A stretch of DNA of 64,000 bases from Antedon mediterranea (Eukaryota; Echinodermata; Crinoidea; Comatulida; Antedonidae), in contig NC_092675.1 of assembly GCF_964355755.1 (NCBI RefSeq), forward strand, positions 2,824,312 through 2,888,311, given 5' to 3'. Numbering within the stretch: the first letter of the stretch is position 1; every line of letters starts with the position of its first letter. Of the stretch, positions 23,586-34,918 are shown piece after piece. Both the position numbers and the translations under genes were made by a program. Below the pieces are notes generated by a model. The model had not been told where the DNA came from and did no database searches. It saw nothing but the letters and a program-made list of their open reading frames with translations.

Positions 23586-25876
23586 CCATTTATGTCAAAA
23601 AATAAAAGGGTCGAAAATCAGCCATTTTTCAAAAATTTCCCTGTACTATAGTACAGGAATTTTTCAAAAAATGGCAAATTTTCGACCTTTTTATTTTTTG
23701 ATAAAACTGGTTACTATAGCACAATTGACATGCGCAGAACCCATTATTCGCCTCTGCGCATGTTTATTATACTATAGTAACCATTTATGTCAAAACTGGT
23801 TACCATAGCACAATTGACATGCGCAGAACCTATTATTCGTCTCTGCGCATGTTTATTATGCAATAGTAACCATTTATGTCAAAAAATAAAAGGGTCGAAA
23901 ATCGGCCATTTTTCGAAAATTTTGCTGTACTATAGTACAGGGATTTTTCAAAAAATGGCAAATTTTCGACCTTTTTTTTTTTATGATAAAACTGGTTACT
24001 ATAGCACAATTGACATGCGCAGAACCCATTATTCGCCTCTGCGCATGTTTATTATGCAATAGTAACCATTTATGTCAAAAAATAAAAGGGTCGAAAATCG
24101 GCCATTTATCGAAAAATTACCATGTACTATAGTCCAGGGAGTTTTCAAAAAATGGCAAATTTTCGACCTTTTTTTTTCTCTCGATAAAACTGGTTACTAT
24201 AGCACAATTGACAAGCGCAGAACCCATTATTCGCCTCTGCGCATGTTTATTATACTATAGTAACCATTTATGTCAAAACTGGTTACCATAGCACAATTGA
24301 CATGCGCAGAACCCATTATTCTTCTCTGCGCATGTTTATTATACTATAGCAACCATTTATGTCAAAAAATAAAAGGGTCGAAAATCGGCCATTTTTCGAA
24401 AATTTCCCTGTACTATAGTACAGGGATTTTTCAAAAAATGGCAAATTTTCGACCTTTTTTTTTCTCTCGATAAAACTGGTTACTATAGCACAATTGACAA
24501 GCGCAGAACCCATTATTCGCCTCTGCGCATGTTTATTATACTATAGTAACCATTTATGTCAAAACTGGTTACCATAGTACAATTGACATGCGCAGAACCC
24601 ATTATTCTTCTCTGCACATGTTTATTATACTATAGCAACCATTTATGTCAAAAAATAAAAGGGTCGAAAATCGGCCATTTTTCGAAAATTTCCCTGTACT
24701 ATAGTACAGGGATTTTTCAAAAAATGGCAAATTTTCGACCTTTTTTTTTGTTGATAAAACTGGTTACTATAGCACAATTGACATGCGCAGAACCCATTAT
24801 TCGCCTCTGCGCATGTTTATTATGCAAGAGTAACCATTTATGTCAAAAAATAAAAGGGTCGAAAATCGGCCATTTTATCGAAAAATTACCATGTACTATA
24901 GTCCAGGGAGTTTTCAAAAAATGGCAAATTTTCGACCTTTTTTTTTCTCTCGATAAAACTGGTTACTATAGCACAATTGACAAGCGCAGAACCCATTATT
25001 CGCCTCTGCGCATGTTTATTATACTATAGTAACCATTTATGTCAAAACTGGTTACCATAGCACAATTGACATGCGCAGAACCCATTATTCTTCTCTGCGC
25101 ATGTTTATTATACTATAGCAACCATTTATGTCAAAAAATAAAAGGGTCGAAAATCGGCCATTTTTCGAAAATTTCCCTGTACTATAGTACAGGGATTTTT
25201 CAAAAAATGGCAATTGACCTTTTTTTTTCTCTCTATAAAACTGGTTACTATAGCACAATTGACATGCGCAGAACCCATTATTCGCCTCTGCGCATGTTTA
25301 TTATGCAATAGTAACCATTTATGTCAAAAAATAAAAGGGTCGAAAATCGGCCATTTTTCAAAAATTTCCCTGTACTATAGTACAGGAATTTTTCAAAAAA
25401 TGGCAAATTTTCGACCTTTTTATTTTTTGATAAAACTGGTTACTATAGCACAATTGACAAGCGCAGAACCCATTATTCGCCTCTGCGCATGTTTATTATA
25501 CTATAGTAACCATTTATGTCAAAACTGGTTACCATAGCACAATTGACATGCGCAGAACCCATTATTCGCCTCTGCGCATGTTTATTATGCAATAGTAACC
25601 ATTTATGTCAAAAAATAAAAAGGTCGAAAATCGGCCATTTTTCGAAAATTTCCCTGTACTATAGTACAGGGATTTTTCAAAAAATGGCAAATTTTCGACC
25701 TTTTTTTTTCTCTCTATAAAACTGGTTACTATAGCACAATTGACATGCGCAGAACCCATTATTCGCCTCTGCGCATGTTTATTATGCTATAGTAACCATT
25801 TATGTCAAAAAATAAAAGGGTCGAAAATCGGCCATAATAAACATGCACAGAGGCGAATAATGGGTTCTGCGCATCT
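23586..25876. repeat. Palindromic composite satellite, block 2
   Basis: This is the continuation of the block 1 array, more uniform, with the same two palindromic units arranged one-to-one or two-to-one. The array stops at about 25876 with a short inverted piece of the second unit: ATAATAAACATGCACAG... is the complement of the usual CTCTGCGCATGTTTATTAT. Confidence 0.9.
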
Positions 25877-26278
25877 TACAATGTTAAAAGTAATTGTAAT
25901 AAAAACATTGCATTCATTATTTTACATTTAAAAAAAGTAATTTAAATATATAAAATAATTAACAAAATGCCTAATAAAAGACGATAAAAATTGATTAAAA
26001 ATTGATTGACAGTTGTAATTATTCTGTAAAGCTTGTGTTCGTGTTCGTGTAGAGAGGCTATAAACTCAGGGGAGGAATATAAAATACTCTCCCTTTTCAC
26101 CAAGACAAAAATGAATGAGATGAGTAAGAAGAATGCAAAAGTGAAAAATAAGATATTTAGAATGGATAGGATGGAATCTATTTAATGAAAACCGTAAGGT
26201 TAGAGTCCACACTGTGCAAGTCCAAAATAGTATTTTGACTCTGTGTGTATGCGAGACGCTTCATACCCGGATGTAAAA

Positions 26279-26319
<41 letters not shown>

Positions 26320-26664
26320 ATACCAATAAAAAGACTTAAAATAACTTTATACATCAATATTAAAATATTTGTAAATCTATTCAATTAAATATATATATAC
26401 ATATACATATACTCATCACAGGCACAGAAAAATTCAAAACGATAAAGATGGAAAAGTCGCTAAAATCGAAATTCGAAACCGGAACAGTTTGCTTGATATG
26501 CAGATTTTTCTTAACCTTTAGACCACTGGGTTTTTTTTCATTCTATTAAAATATTCTCTATTATTATATTCACCATGCTGTTTCTTCGGAATATTCATTA
26601 AATACATCAATAAAAAGAAAAAATATTCTAAATTATACAATCAATACAAACTGAGAAAAATGCA
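25877..26664. other. Intergenic, 3' flank of the SLC5 gene
   Basis: AT-rich sequence with a (TA)n microsatellite at about 26284-26317 and no recognised coding exon. It contains the untranslated 3' end of the minus-strand SLC5 gene; the polyadenylation site is not clear. Confidence 0.6.
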
Positions 26665-29600
26665 TCAACCATAATAAGCATATAAAAAGATACAGATTCC
26701 TAACAGAGCTACTAACACACTGTTTAATATGAGTTTATGCCTTGGTTCCTGCCCTATACTTCTTGATGTTTCTGTTGTTTTTGGTTCTGTTTCTATTTCG
26801 TCTGGGACGCCACAGAACCACTTGAAAAACTTAAATACATTTGTCTTATTAGCATTTTCCTCAATCTGTATGTCGGTAATATCATCTGAAATTATTAAAC
26901 ACATGTTACAATGGTTTAAATAGTATATTTATTTTATTTTATGTCTTTAGGCAATGTGGCCAAGGATTACCAATAGTAAATTAATCAGATAGGGGCTATT
27001 TTGTGAACCAGTTCACTGGGGTAACTCCCCTACTTTTCTCGAATAATGAACTGTGATCTTTAAAGTGCACACAGGTTATAACTGTGTACACTGGACCTAC
27101 GGTTTATAGTCCTTATCCGAGAAGACTTGTTCCACCACCAGAACTAAGAGCGAGTCATCCTCCACCCTTGCCGATGTTGACAGCTCTTTACAGTAAACTT
27201 AACCGCTCTGGCATTTCACTGCTGCTAATTTATGGAAATTAATCTTCACTTCCAGAGGGATTTGTAATTCTGCCAACTTTAAAACATGAGTGTGTATGGA
27301 CTCGTCCTATTACAATAAAAAAAACTAAAGATGTCTGAAGATGTGTAGTTTATACTAATGTATGTTACCTGTTACAGCTGGAGCCTTCTGATTGGTTTTT
27401 TCATTATCAACTGGTATTTCAGTTTCAACATTAGACACTGTACTCAATCCATAGTTACCAGTCTCTGTTTCCTCATTGTCTACTAGTGGCGTATCACTTC
27501 TGTTAGGGTCGCCATATCGTGTCCACCATGTTAGTTTAAATAACTTTATAAAAAGGTAAAAATAGTAATTATTTTTGTCTGTATTCAAAAGCATTTTTAA
27601 TTTCCTACTCCGCTGCCAAAAACCGAGATGAAACAAGTGGATTAATTGAATAAAAGTTTACTTACTACTAGAATAATAGATGTGTTATAAAACCAACAAT
27701 GAATGTTTTGTTATTGTTGAATGGAGAGAATATTTCATTTGTTGAAAGATTGTCTTATATACAGTTAAATAGTATTTTTAACTCATGAAATATTCAACCC
27801 ATTAAACTCATAAACATTCATTATTTGTATACTATTAACTTTATAAATGTTTAAAAATTCTTACTTTATCTTTATCAACTGGTGTTGTAAAGTAACTGAG
27901 TGTGATTTGTATGACCAGAGCAATGACCAGAATAATAGTACCAATGTAAAAGTAGTGTAGCTTCATGATGCTAGGCCGATCGTCAGGCTCACCACAGGCA
28001 GGCTCCGGATATACAAACTCCAAAATGATGCGAATTAGAGAAACAAGATGAGCTCCAATAAGAGCATAGAATGCTCCCTATGAAAACAAAATGTAATTAT
28101 TTTTAAGGGGAAATGGTTAGATTTTTAAATAAATTTGAAAGAAAGTAGTGTGTATTGTTTTTTTTGTTTAAATTTTTGATACGCCCTCTAGTGAGCAGGG
28201 AATTGAAATATGTGCCAACAAATCTAAACAACATATGTTGTGAGTGGCCAACCGTAATTATGTAGCCATAACCTTCGGCAAGGGTTCGAGGCTTGCTCGC
28301 TCCACAGCTTTGGTGGTAGAACAAGTCTTCTCGGATAAGGACTATAAACCGTAGGTTCAGTGTTCACATCTAGCTCATGTGCACTTTAAAGAACCTAGTA
28401 GGGGCCCTCTGAGAGACCAGTCTTTGACTGAAGAGGTTACCCAGTATAAATAAATAACAAATTCAAAAAATGATGCTGGGCCATCAAATCTGAGAAGTCC
28501 AAATACACTCTAAACTAGAAACTCAACAATTACTTACAGCTTCAGTAGCTCGCTCCCAGAATATACCAAGGCAGAAGATAACAGTGAGCGGTGGTTGTAG
28601 ATAGATCGATATCTTTTGTATGTAGTAAAAAAGTTCTCCGTTGTTGGATGACTCCACCAAAGGAATTAGTAATATACTGATTATAACCATTAGAACTATA
28701 AATAATCTGAAAAAAAAAAAAAAAAAATTTAATTTTAATTGTGTGACCAACCAGAATTTTCTTTTAACTTTCAAAAAAAGAACCCAAATGTTTGTCCTGT
28801 CGTAGCAGCAGTAGTAGCATAACAACAGAAACGTTGAGACGTTCTTAACTTTGCTTTACTACCTTTTTAGGAATAAGATTGTGAACCAATCATTTTATTT
28901 GACTAGTGTTTATTCTCTATGTATGTATGTAAAATGTATTCTTTACAATCAGACTACTTTCTAAAAAACAAGACATTTAGGTAAAAAGGTGTGGTTTTAT
29001 ATGAGTTGACTATATACCTTCCAACAATACCCTGTTCTTTTTGCGTACAGTATGGTCGCAATTTTCGCCAAATATCAAGAGTGAAGATGGTGCTAGAACT
29101 GTTAAATATCGACGTTAGTGAGCTCACCAATGCACATAACATGACAGCTAGCATTAGTCCTGTTAAACCTATGAATGAATTGAGAAAGAATTATTTGTCA
29201 AAATCATGCTTTGTCAGTCAGGTGCTACAGATGTCTGTTTATACTAACTGTAACAATGTGTAAAATAAAGAAAGAGATTCATTGGAGCTACTACTTTTTG
29301 AGTTTTATTACTAACCACTGCCTATGGTACCCAAACTGGACTCTACAATGTTTTGGAGTTATAAAATTTAGAGATTTTCATGCTGGATATATTATTTCTC
29401 ACTTGTTTTTATTCTCAAAGCAGTTTTCATAAATTTAGGATCAGTTGCTTGGGCAACATAACCAGGCCTAATATTGCATTAAGCTCTCTCTACACTATCA
29501 AACTAGTTTGACAAAAAAAAGTGTGATGTGCCCAAATATGGTGGTGATATGACATCATCATGTCCATATATGGGCACATCACTTTTTTTTTTGGCACATA

Positions 29601-32600
29601 AAGTTTGATAGTGTAGACAAGGCTTTAGATTCTTTCTCTTATTTACCTGAGGGAAGCAGTTCAACTACCATCAATGGATAAGCTATGTTGGAGCATGACT
29701 CAGAATTACCACATACCTTATAGCAGACATCAGGATCTACACAAGCAACTTGATCTAAAATGTTAAAGAATTGATGTTAACAAGTTACAGTCACATCACT
29801 GGGCCTCTTTCAACTGGACCATAATGTCCGATTTTCAGGTGGGTCCAAGCCTTCAGAGTATTATATATGTGTTTACGTATTGTCAAAGAATAGATTGAGG
29901 AAGCATGTCACAACCCTGCATGTGGATCAATTTACATGACCTAACTTGGTCACCAAAAATCAAAAGTTGCGTTTTACCATTTTCTTTTTGGTGTCCAGTT
30001 TTTTGTGAACCCTAACATTTATAAATAACATATTTTTTTTTATTAGGAAGAAAGTGCATCTTTGAAAAAACCTTTCTAAGAGTAAAGAATGGGGTCATAG
30101 ACTTACCTGCAAAGAGGATTCTACTAATCATACCAGGCATAACAATAACAAACATAGGGAGTATCTTGAGATAACCAGCAAATAATGTTGCGCCTTTTCC
30201 ATTAGAGAGGTTCTTCGCTGACAATGCACGTTGAACTATAACCTGTGATAAACAGAAGGCACTTAAAATTAGGTACTCAGAGATGCTGATGTCAATCTGT
30301 TAGCTTTCATTTCTGAAGTTCCTAGCGAGGGAATATCAAACTTGTACTGTCTGTCAGTTTAAAAAATATTTGACAACTTGCCTGATCCATTGCCCAGTAT
30401 TGGAGAGATGAAGGCAGTGCTCCAATGAAGAAGCCTAGCCAAGGCATATCTGAATCCCAAGGATCACGGAATATATGCCAGTAGTCTTCCCGTGGGAGGC
30501 CACATGAATTGTTATTATATAACGTGTCATTTGGCACAGCAGTTGCATATAAAGGTTCAAGATTCTGGTAACCACCAATTTCATTAAAACCTATAAAATA
30601 AAAAAAAAGATAATGGATTATAGCTCTCTCTACACTATCATTATTATTATGTGATGTGCCCATATATGAACATGATGATGTCATATCACTACCATATTTG
30701 GGCATACCACTATCATATTTGGGCATACCACTACCATATTTGGGCATATCACTACCATATTTGGGTACAATTTGTTTTTGTCAAACTAGTTTGATAGTGT
30801 AGACAGAGCTTTACGTACTTTAAGTGCACACAATGCCAGATGTTTATTTCTAGTAGTTATTTATATATTTTTCTGGTATAATATCTTTCTTCTCTTACTG
30901 TCATCTCAGTAGTTTCTGTCAACAACACTATTTAGTATTATTTTTAAATTTCAGATATTTCTTACTAATTGCAGCTAATATAACCGCTCCAATGAACATT
31001 ATAAATGCTTGTAGCGTGTCTGTGTAAATAACAGCTGCAAGCCCTCCTAAAAAAACAAGAACAATTAATTTTTAAATATATTATGATTAAACACAGTAAA
31101 CGGTTTTATGGAAATATATTGATTAAAAACTATAAAAATTATTTTCTGTGATTTTCTGATTATTATTATTCTTTTCATGTATTTCTATAGGACTATTGTA
31201 AATTAAATATTTTATATATAACAATAAGCTTTTTATATATTTCTATAGGAATATTGTAAAATGAAATATTTTATAAATAACAATAAGCTTTTCATTTATT
31301 TTTTAAAGGATTATTTTAAATTTAGTTAATCTGAAAGAATGTTACACATCTGTTGGTTGGGATAACAGGTGCACTTATTTTGTGTATTTAAAATACAGTA
31401 TAAGGTATGAATTACTTTTCTAAACCAGGATGATTCAAAGGAATTTATGAATAACAATAGAGATAATTGATTCGTTTGCTTACCAGCAATTGTGAAGATA
31501 GAGATAATAACGAGTAAAATGGCAATAGACGCATAGATATTCCATCCAAATGCAACATTGATAAACAAAGCCCCTGCATACAGATCAACCTGTATATAAA
31601 CAATATACAAATGTTTATGTTATTTCGTTTATAAACTGGGTGACTTCTTCAGTATAAAGCTCTGTCTACACTATCAAGCTAGTTTGACTAAAAAGGTGTG
31701 ATGTGCCACAAATATGGTAGTGATATGACATTATCATGTCCATATATGGGCACGGTAGTTTTTGTTGTCACATAAAGAGGAGGATTCAAGAAAGGAAAGT
31801 CGGTGAGGAAAACAGGGGGATGGAAACCCCATTTTCTCATTATAATTCAGGCTCAGCCTTCTCTAAATACATCTTTAGCTTGGTCTACACTAGCAAACTT
31901 TATGTGACAAAAAAAATGTGATGTGCCCAAATATGGACATGTCACATCACACATTTTTTGTCAAACTAGTTTGATAGTGTAGATACGGCTTAAGAATACC
32001 TGTTTTTATTAATTAATTAAAGGCTCTATAAAAATTATGAATTCATACCGATATTTTAGTGAGTATATACCACAGAAGACTCAAAACAGCTACATAGGCC
32101 TGTAGTCTGTGACCACCATATCTCTTTGATAAGTATTCCGGCATCGTATATACACCAGCAGCCATATAAACTGGTAAAAATATCCAGCTAAGACATTGAA
32201 GTAGAAATAATGCCTATATAGAAAAGCAAAACATGCATTCATTAAATTTTCAAAATATATTTATATACTGTCAGTTTCCATATGATAAGATAGGTAGATT
32301 TTTTTAAAGTTTTTCAAAATACACACATAGGATGATGATTGGTACATTATGAGCCAAGTTGTTATTTCCAAGTTTTTTTATCTTTTGCGAGAATCATTTT
32401 TGATGTAAAAGCAGTGACTGCCTATCTGATAAAGCCTGCTTTAATAATTACGTTAAGTTAAAATTCTGAAGTTATCTACCAGTCAAACAACGTTGTAAAA
32501 TAAAAATAAAAGATAGATTTATATAGTTCAAATAAACGTCTATGCGCTCAACAAAAATTGTCACCATATAAATAAACTTTTATTTAAGTACCATTATATT

Positions 32601-34191
32601 TATTAATGTATATTATATTTTTTTTGTTTTTCTGATGCCGCACACCATATTTGGAACATCCAGGCATCACCTTTATAAGAACTGAATTGGAGGAATCTTG
32701 GTGACTCATACTTACATTGAGCTCAAATGCTGCAACTGCTATTCCACTCGCAGCACCAGACCCAGCAAGACCTATAAAGTGTTCACTACCAATATTGCTT
32801 GCGAACAGTGACGCACCCACCTACATTAGCAACATTTCATTGGTTAGAATATCTAATTACATCATGAAATAAACTCTCTATATTTGTTGATTATACCATA
32901 TATCCTCTGGTATAACCCCACCCTCCTAGAACATGAAATTGTGCCAACTTACAGTAGGGGGGTGTGACTATACCCGGGGAATCCCTGATTCAGGAAAAAC
33001 ATGATTTGTTAAGCATTACTTTCTAGTCTACATCCAGACAAAAATCAATACTGGGACTATATCCAAATTCCTGTTTGTGAAATCAGAAATAAAGTAGGGG
33101 TGGGATTAGACCAGAAGTGGGATTATACCACTCTATATGGTAGAGGTAACAGACTATAAACGTTTAGAACAGATGTGTGTAAACAAATAATAAAACAAAT
33201 ATTGTTTTGTACAGTATTTGTGGAAATGAAGAGAATATGTTAATTTGTCGGATCCGAGTCATTAAATAGAACAGTCAATCCTTCATTCAACAAAAAATAA
33301 GATAGTACAATGTTTTGATGTCATCATCATTAGGACAGCTTAATCAGCTACAGTATGCATCATCTGCTATCAAGGACTTACTGTCAACTAGCTTACACCA
33401 ATATACATAATTATTATACTATTGCTAAACATATGTCCAAATTGTCCATGTACACAGAATCATTACTGTACTTACTGGTAGCCAGAACATAGAATTTCCA
33501 GCCAAAAAGTATTCTTTTGATGTAGATCTTGATGAGTGAAATAATGACTGAAATGAAAAAAAATACAATTTTGTCTAGAAAACCAGCAAGAATAGAATCT
33601 GGTTTGATGATAACAATCATTTTGACTGTTTTGAACCCTCATCAAAAGACAAATTTAAATAAATGTTTGTTAAACTTTATGGTAACTATACCCTTCATTG
33701 ATATAAAAATTCCAATTGATATTCTGAGTGAGGCCATAGTGAACTAAAATATCTCTATGGTGAGGCCTTTTAAAATTGATAAACAATATTATACAATATA
33801 TTATATTAACATATATACAAGATTATTAAATTCATTTTTACACTGCTCAGTGTTACCCTATTTAAAGTTCATTTTGTTTATTGATAAATATAAAATAAAA
33901 TGGATTTATAAAGCTGAGTGATCAACCACCAGCAAATCTGAGTGTATGTTTAAACGAATTGGCTGGCTAATTAAGAGCATGTCCGGCCCTAAACCTTTTG
34001 TATTGTATTGACTTGTACTAAAAGGGGCTAGGCCTAAGTTGTATTGTCGGTCGGTGTCCTTGGTTGACCTACTTTAACCCTATCCGAATAAAAACCAGTT
34101 AGTAAATACTTACTGCTATTCCCACCGACAGGACACATGCAAAATATATTACAAGAACAATAATATCTTCTGTAGTTACTGAGGTAGCCAT
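26665..34191 (-). CDS. SLC5A11-like: SLC5 sodium/solute cotransporter (SMIT2/SGLT type), complete
   Basis: Fourteen exons: 34114-34191, 33476-33547, 32716-32820, 32049-32213, 31484-31589, 30966-31046, 30382-30590, 30107-30242, 29647-29754, 29018-29168, 28538-28706, 27865-28077, 27369-27543, 26665-26885. All phases join, giving 662 aa; family members are about 660-680. Fourteen membrane helices are expected; the protein ends in a hydrophobic segment and FLYAYYG. Family landmarks: [40 protein letters not shown] (sugar-site Lys), [34 protein letters not shown] (Na2-site serines), [13 protein letters not shown] (sugar-site Gln). SCGLPRED and the DQVAC loop fit SLC5A11 (myo-inositol) best; some stretches fit SLC5A3. 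It should couple Na+ entry to uptake of inositol or sugar; the substrate is inferred. Intron 7 is GC-AG. Four family A MITEs and two SINEs sit in introns. Confidence 0.93.
26955..27195 (-). mobile_element. tRNA-derived SINE type 1, minus orientation
   Basis: Reverse-complemented, it shows the TTCTGGTGGTGGAACAAGTCT, GGACTATAAACCGTAGGTCC, AGTGTACAC and GTGTGCACTTTAAAG order of the 36.77-kb copy. The tRNA head is lost. It lies in intron 13 of the SLC5 gene. Confidence 0.7.
28235..28467 (+). mobile_element. tRNA-derived SINE type 1, headless copy
   Basis: It begins around GTGGCCAACCGTAATTATGTAGCC and continues through GGCAAGGGTTCGAGGC (B-box-like), GGTGGTAGAACAAGTCTTC and GTGCACTTTAAAGAACCTAG. 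It ends AAATAAATAACAAATTCAAA, as in the 36.77-kb copy. It lies in intron 11 of the SLC5 gene. Confidence 0.7.
29480..29627. mobile_element. Family A MITE, complete
   Basis: It starts AAGCTCTCTCTACACTATC and ends GATAGTGTAGACAAGGCTTTA, with inverted GTGTGATGTGCCCAAATATGG and CCATATATGGGCACATCAC blocks. It lies in intron 9 of the SLC5 gene, and its right end is only 19 bp from the exon 9 donor site. Confidence 0.8.
30382..30383 (-). other. GC-AG intron donor (SLC5 intron 7)
   Basis: Exon 7 ends at 30382 in YWAMDQ, followed by GCAAGT instead of GTAAGT. Exon 8 opens at 30242 with VIVQR, the exact family continuation. CAG|GCAAGT is the strong consensus of natural GC-AG introns. The intron is 139 bp, among the shortest here. 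Confidence 0.85.
30621..30813. mobile_element. Family A MITE with internal tandem expansion
   Basis: The termini are AGCTCTCTCTACACTATCA and TTTGATAGTGTAGACAGAGC. Between the inverted blocks the 20-bp word CCATATTTGGGCATACCACT is repeated about four times. It lies in SLC5 intron 6. Confidence 0.8.
31656..31782. mobile_element. Family A MITE, right end lost
   Basis: The left terminus AAAGCTCTGTCTACACTATC is intact, as are GTGTGATGTGCC and the inverted CATATATGGGCAC. The element stops after TTGTCACATAAAG without the closing terminus. It lies in SLC5 intron 4. Confidence 0.7.
31874..31993. mobile_element. Family A MITE, short compact copy
   Basis: The ends are TTTAGCTTGGTCTACACTAG and GTTTGATAGTGTAGATACGGC. 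The inner blocks GATGTGCCCAAATATGG and ATGTCACATCACAC are almost directly joined. It lies in SLC5 intron 4, about 90 bp from the truncated copy. Confidence 0.75.
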
Positions 34192-34918
34192 ACTTCACGT
34201 CCTACCGGCTCTACTGTAAAGACGTAAATGATGGCAATAAACAATGGGTAAGGTTTGTTTTGCTCCGTGACCATTCATGCGTGAAATTTAGAACTGTACA
34301 TACATATTGACATACTGATTAGAGGCTATTTTTCAAGTCAGTACTTTTAAATTTAAGAGGACAATTTAAAAAAAAAATGCTTAGGTTATTTTGAAACTGA
34401 CTTAAGCACAATAGATTTTTGCCTTATGACTTTATATTGTAATATTTTTGTCAAATGTTCTAATTTGTTTGCAGTAGGTATTCTATAAAGATATTTTTAT
34501 TATTAATATATTGTGATTCATTCATGTACTTTAAAAAGCAAATTGATTATATTTTATACCTTGTAGTGTGTACTGTGCGGTACAACGATACATTTATTAA
34601 TAAACGTTAGTTTTTATTAAAAAATTGTCCATGTTTATAAAATTGTTCGAAATTCTGATCAGGGAGGTATAAAATAAGGTATAGAATAATTATTTTATAC
34701 CTCCCTTACATTCAGCTATTATAGCTTCAGATCCAGTTTCAATCCAATACTTTTAAATAGATCATTTAAAATGAAGTGCTCAAGTTGACTGGGACATGGA
34801 TACTTTTTTGAGCTTTTAATTTAAGACATAAATTAAAAATAAAGCAGAATAATTCACATGTGTCCATGGTTTTGTATATTTTTAATAAACTATTAAATCC
34901 ATTAATAACAAAAAAATA
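34192..34918. promoter_or_regulatory. Intergenic: SLC5 promoter side and UTP15 3' end
   Basis: This 727-bp gap lies between two minus-strand genes. It must hold the SLC5 start region (near 34.2 kb) and the UTP15 3' untranslated end (near 34.9 kb). A 15-bp perfect inverted repeat (GGGAGGTATAAAATA at 34662-34676 and its complement at 34691-34705) sits between them. No other feature is recognised. Confidence 0.5.

Noticed and set aside
20246-25931. Many open frames reading MSKLVTIAQLTCAEP..., on both strands
   Set aside because: They repeat with the satellite unit, occur on both strands because the units are palindromic, and match no protein family.
30322-30747. N-terminal [14 protein letters not shown] repeats in front of an SLC5 exon frame
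   Set aside because: They come from the family A MITE in intron 6; the true exon starts at 30590 after a splice acceptor.
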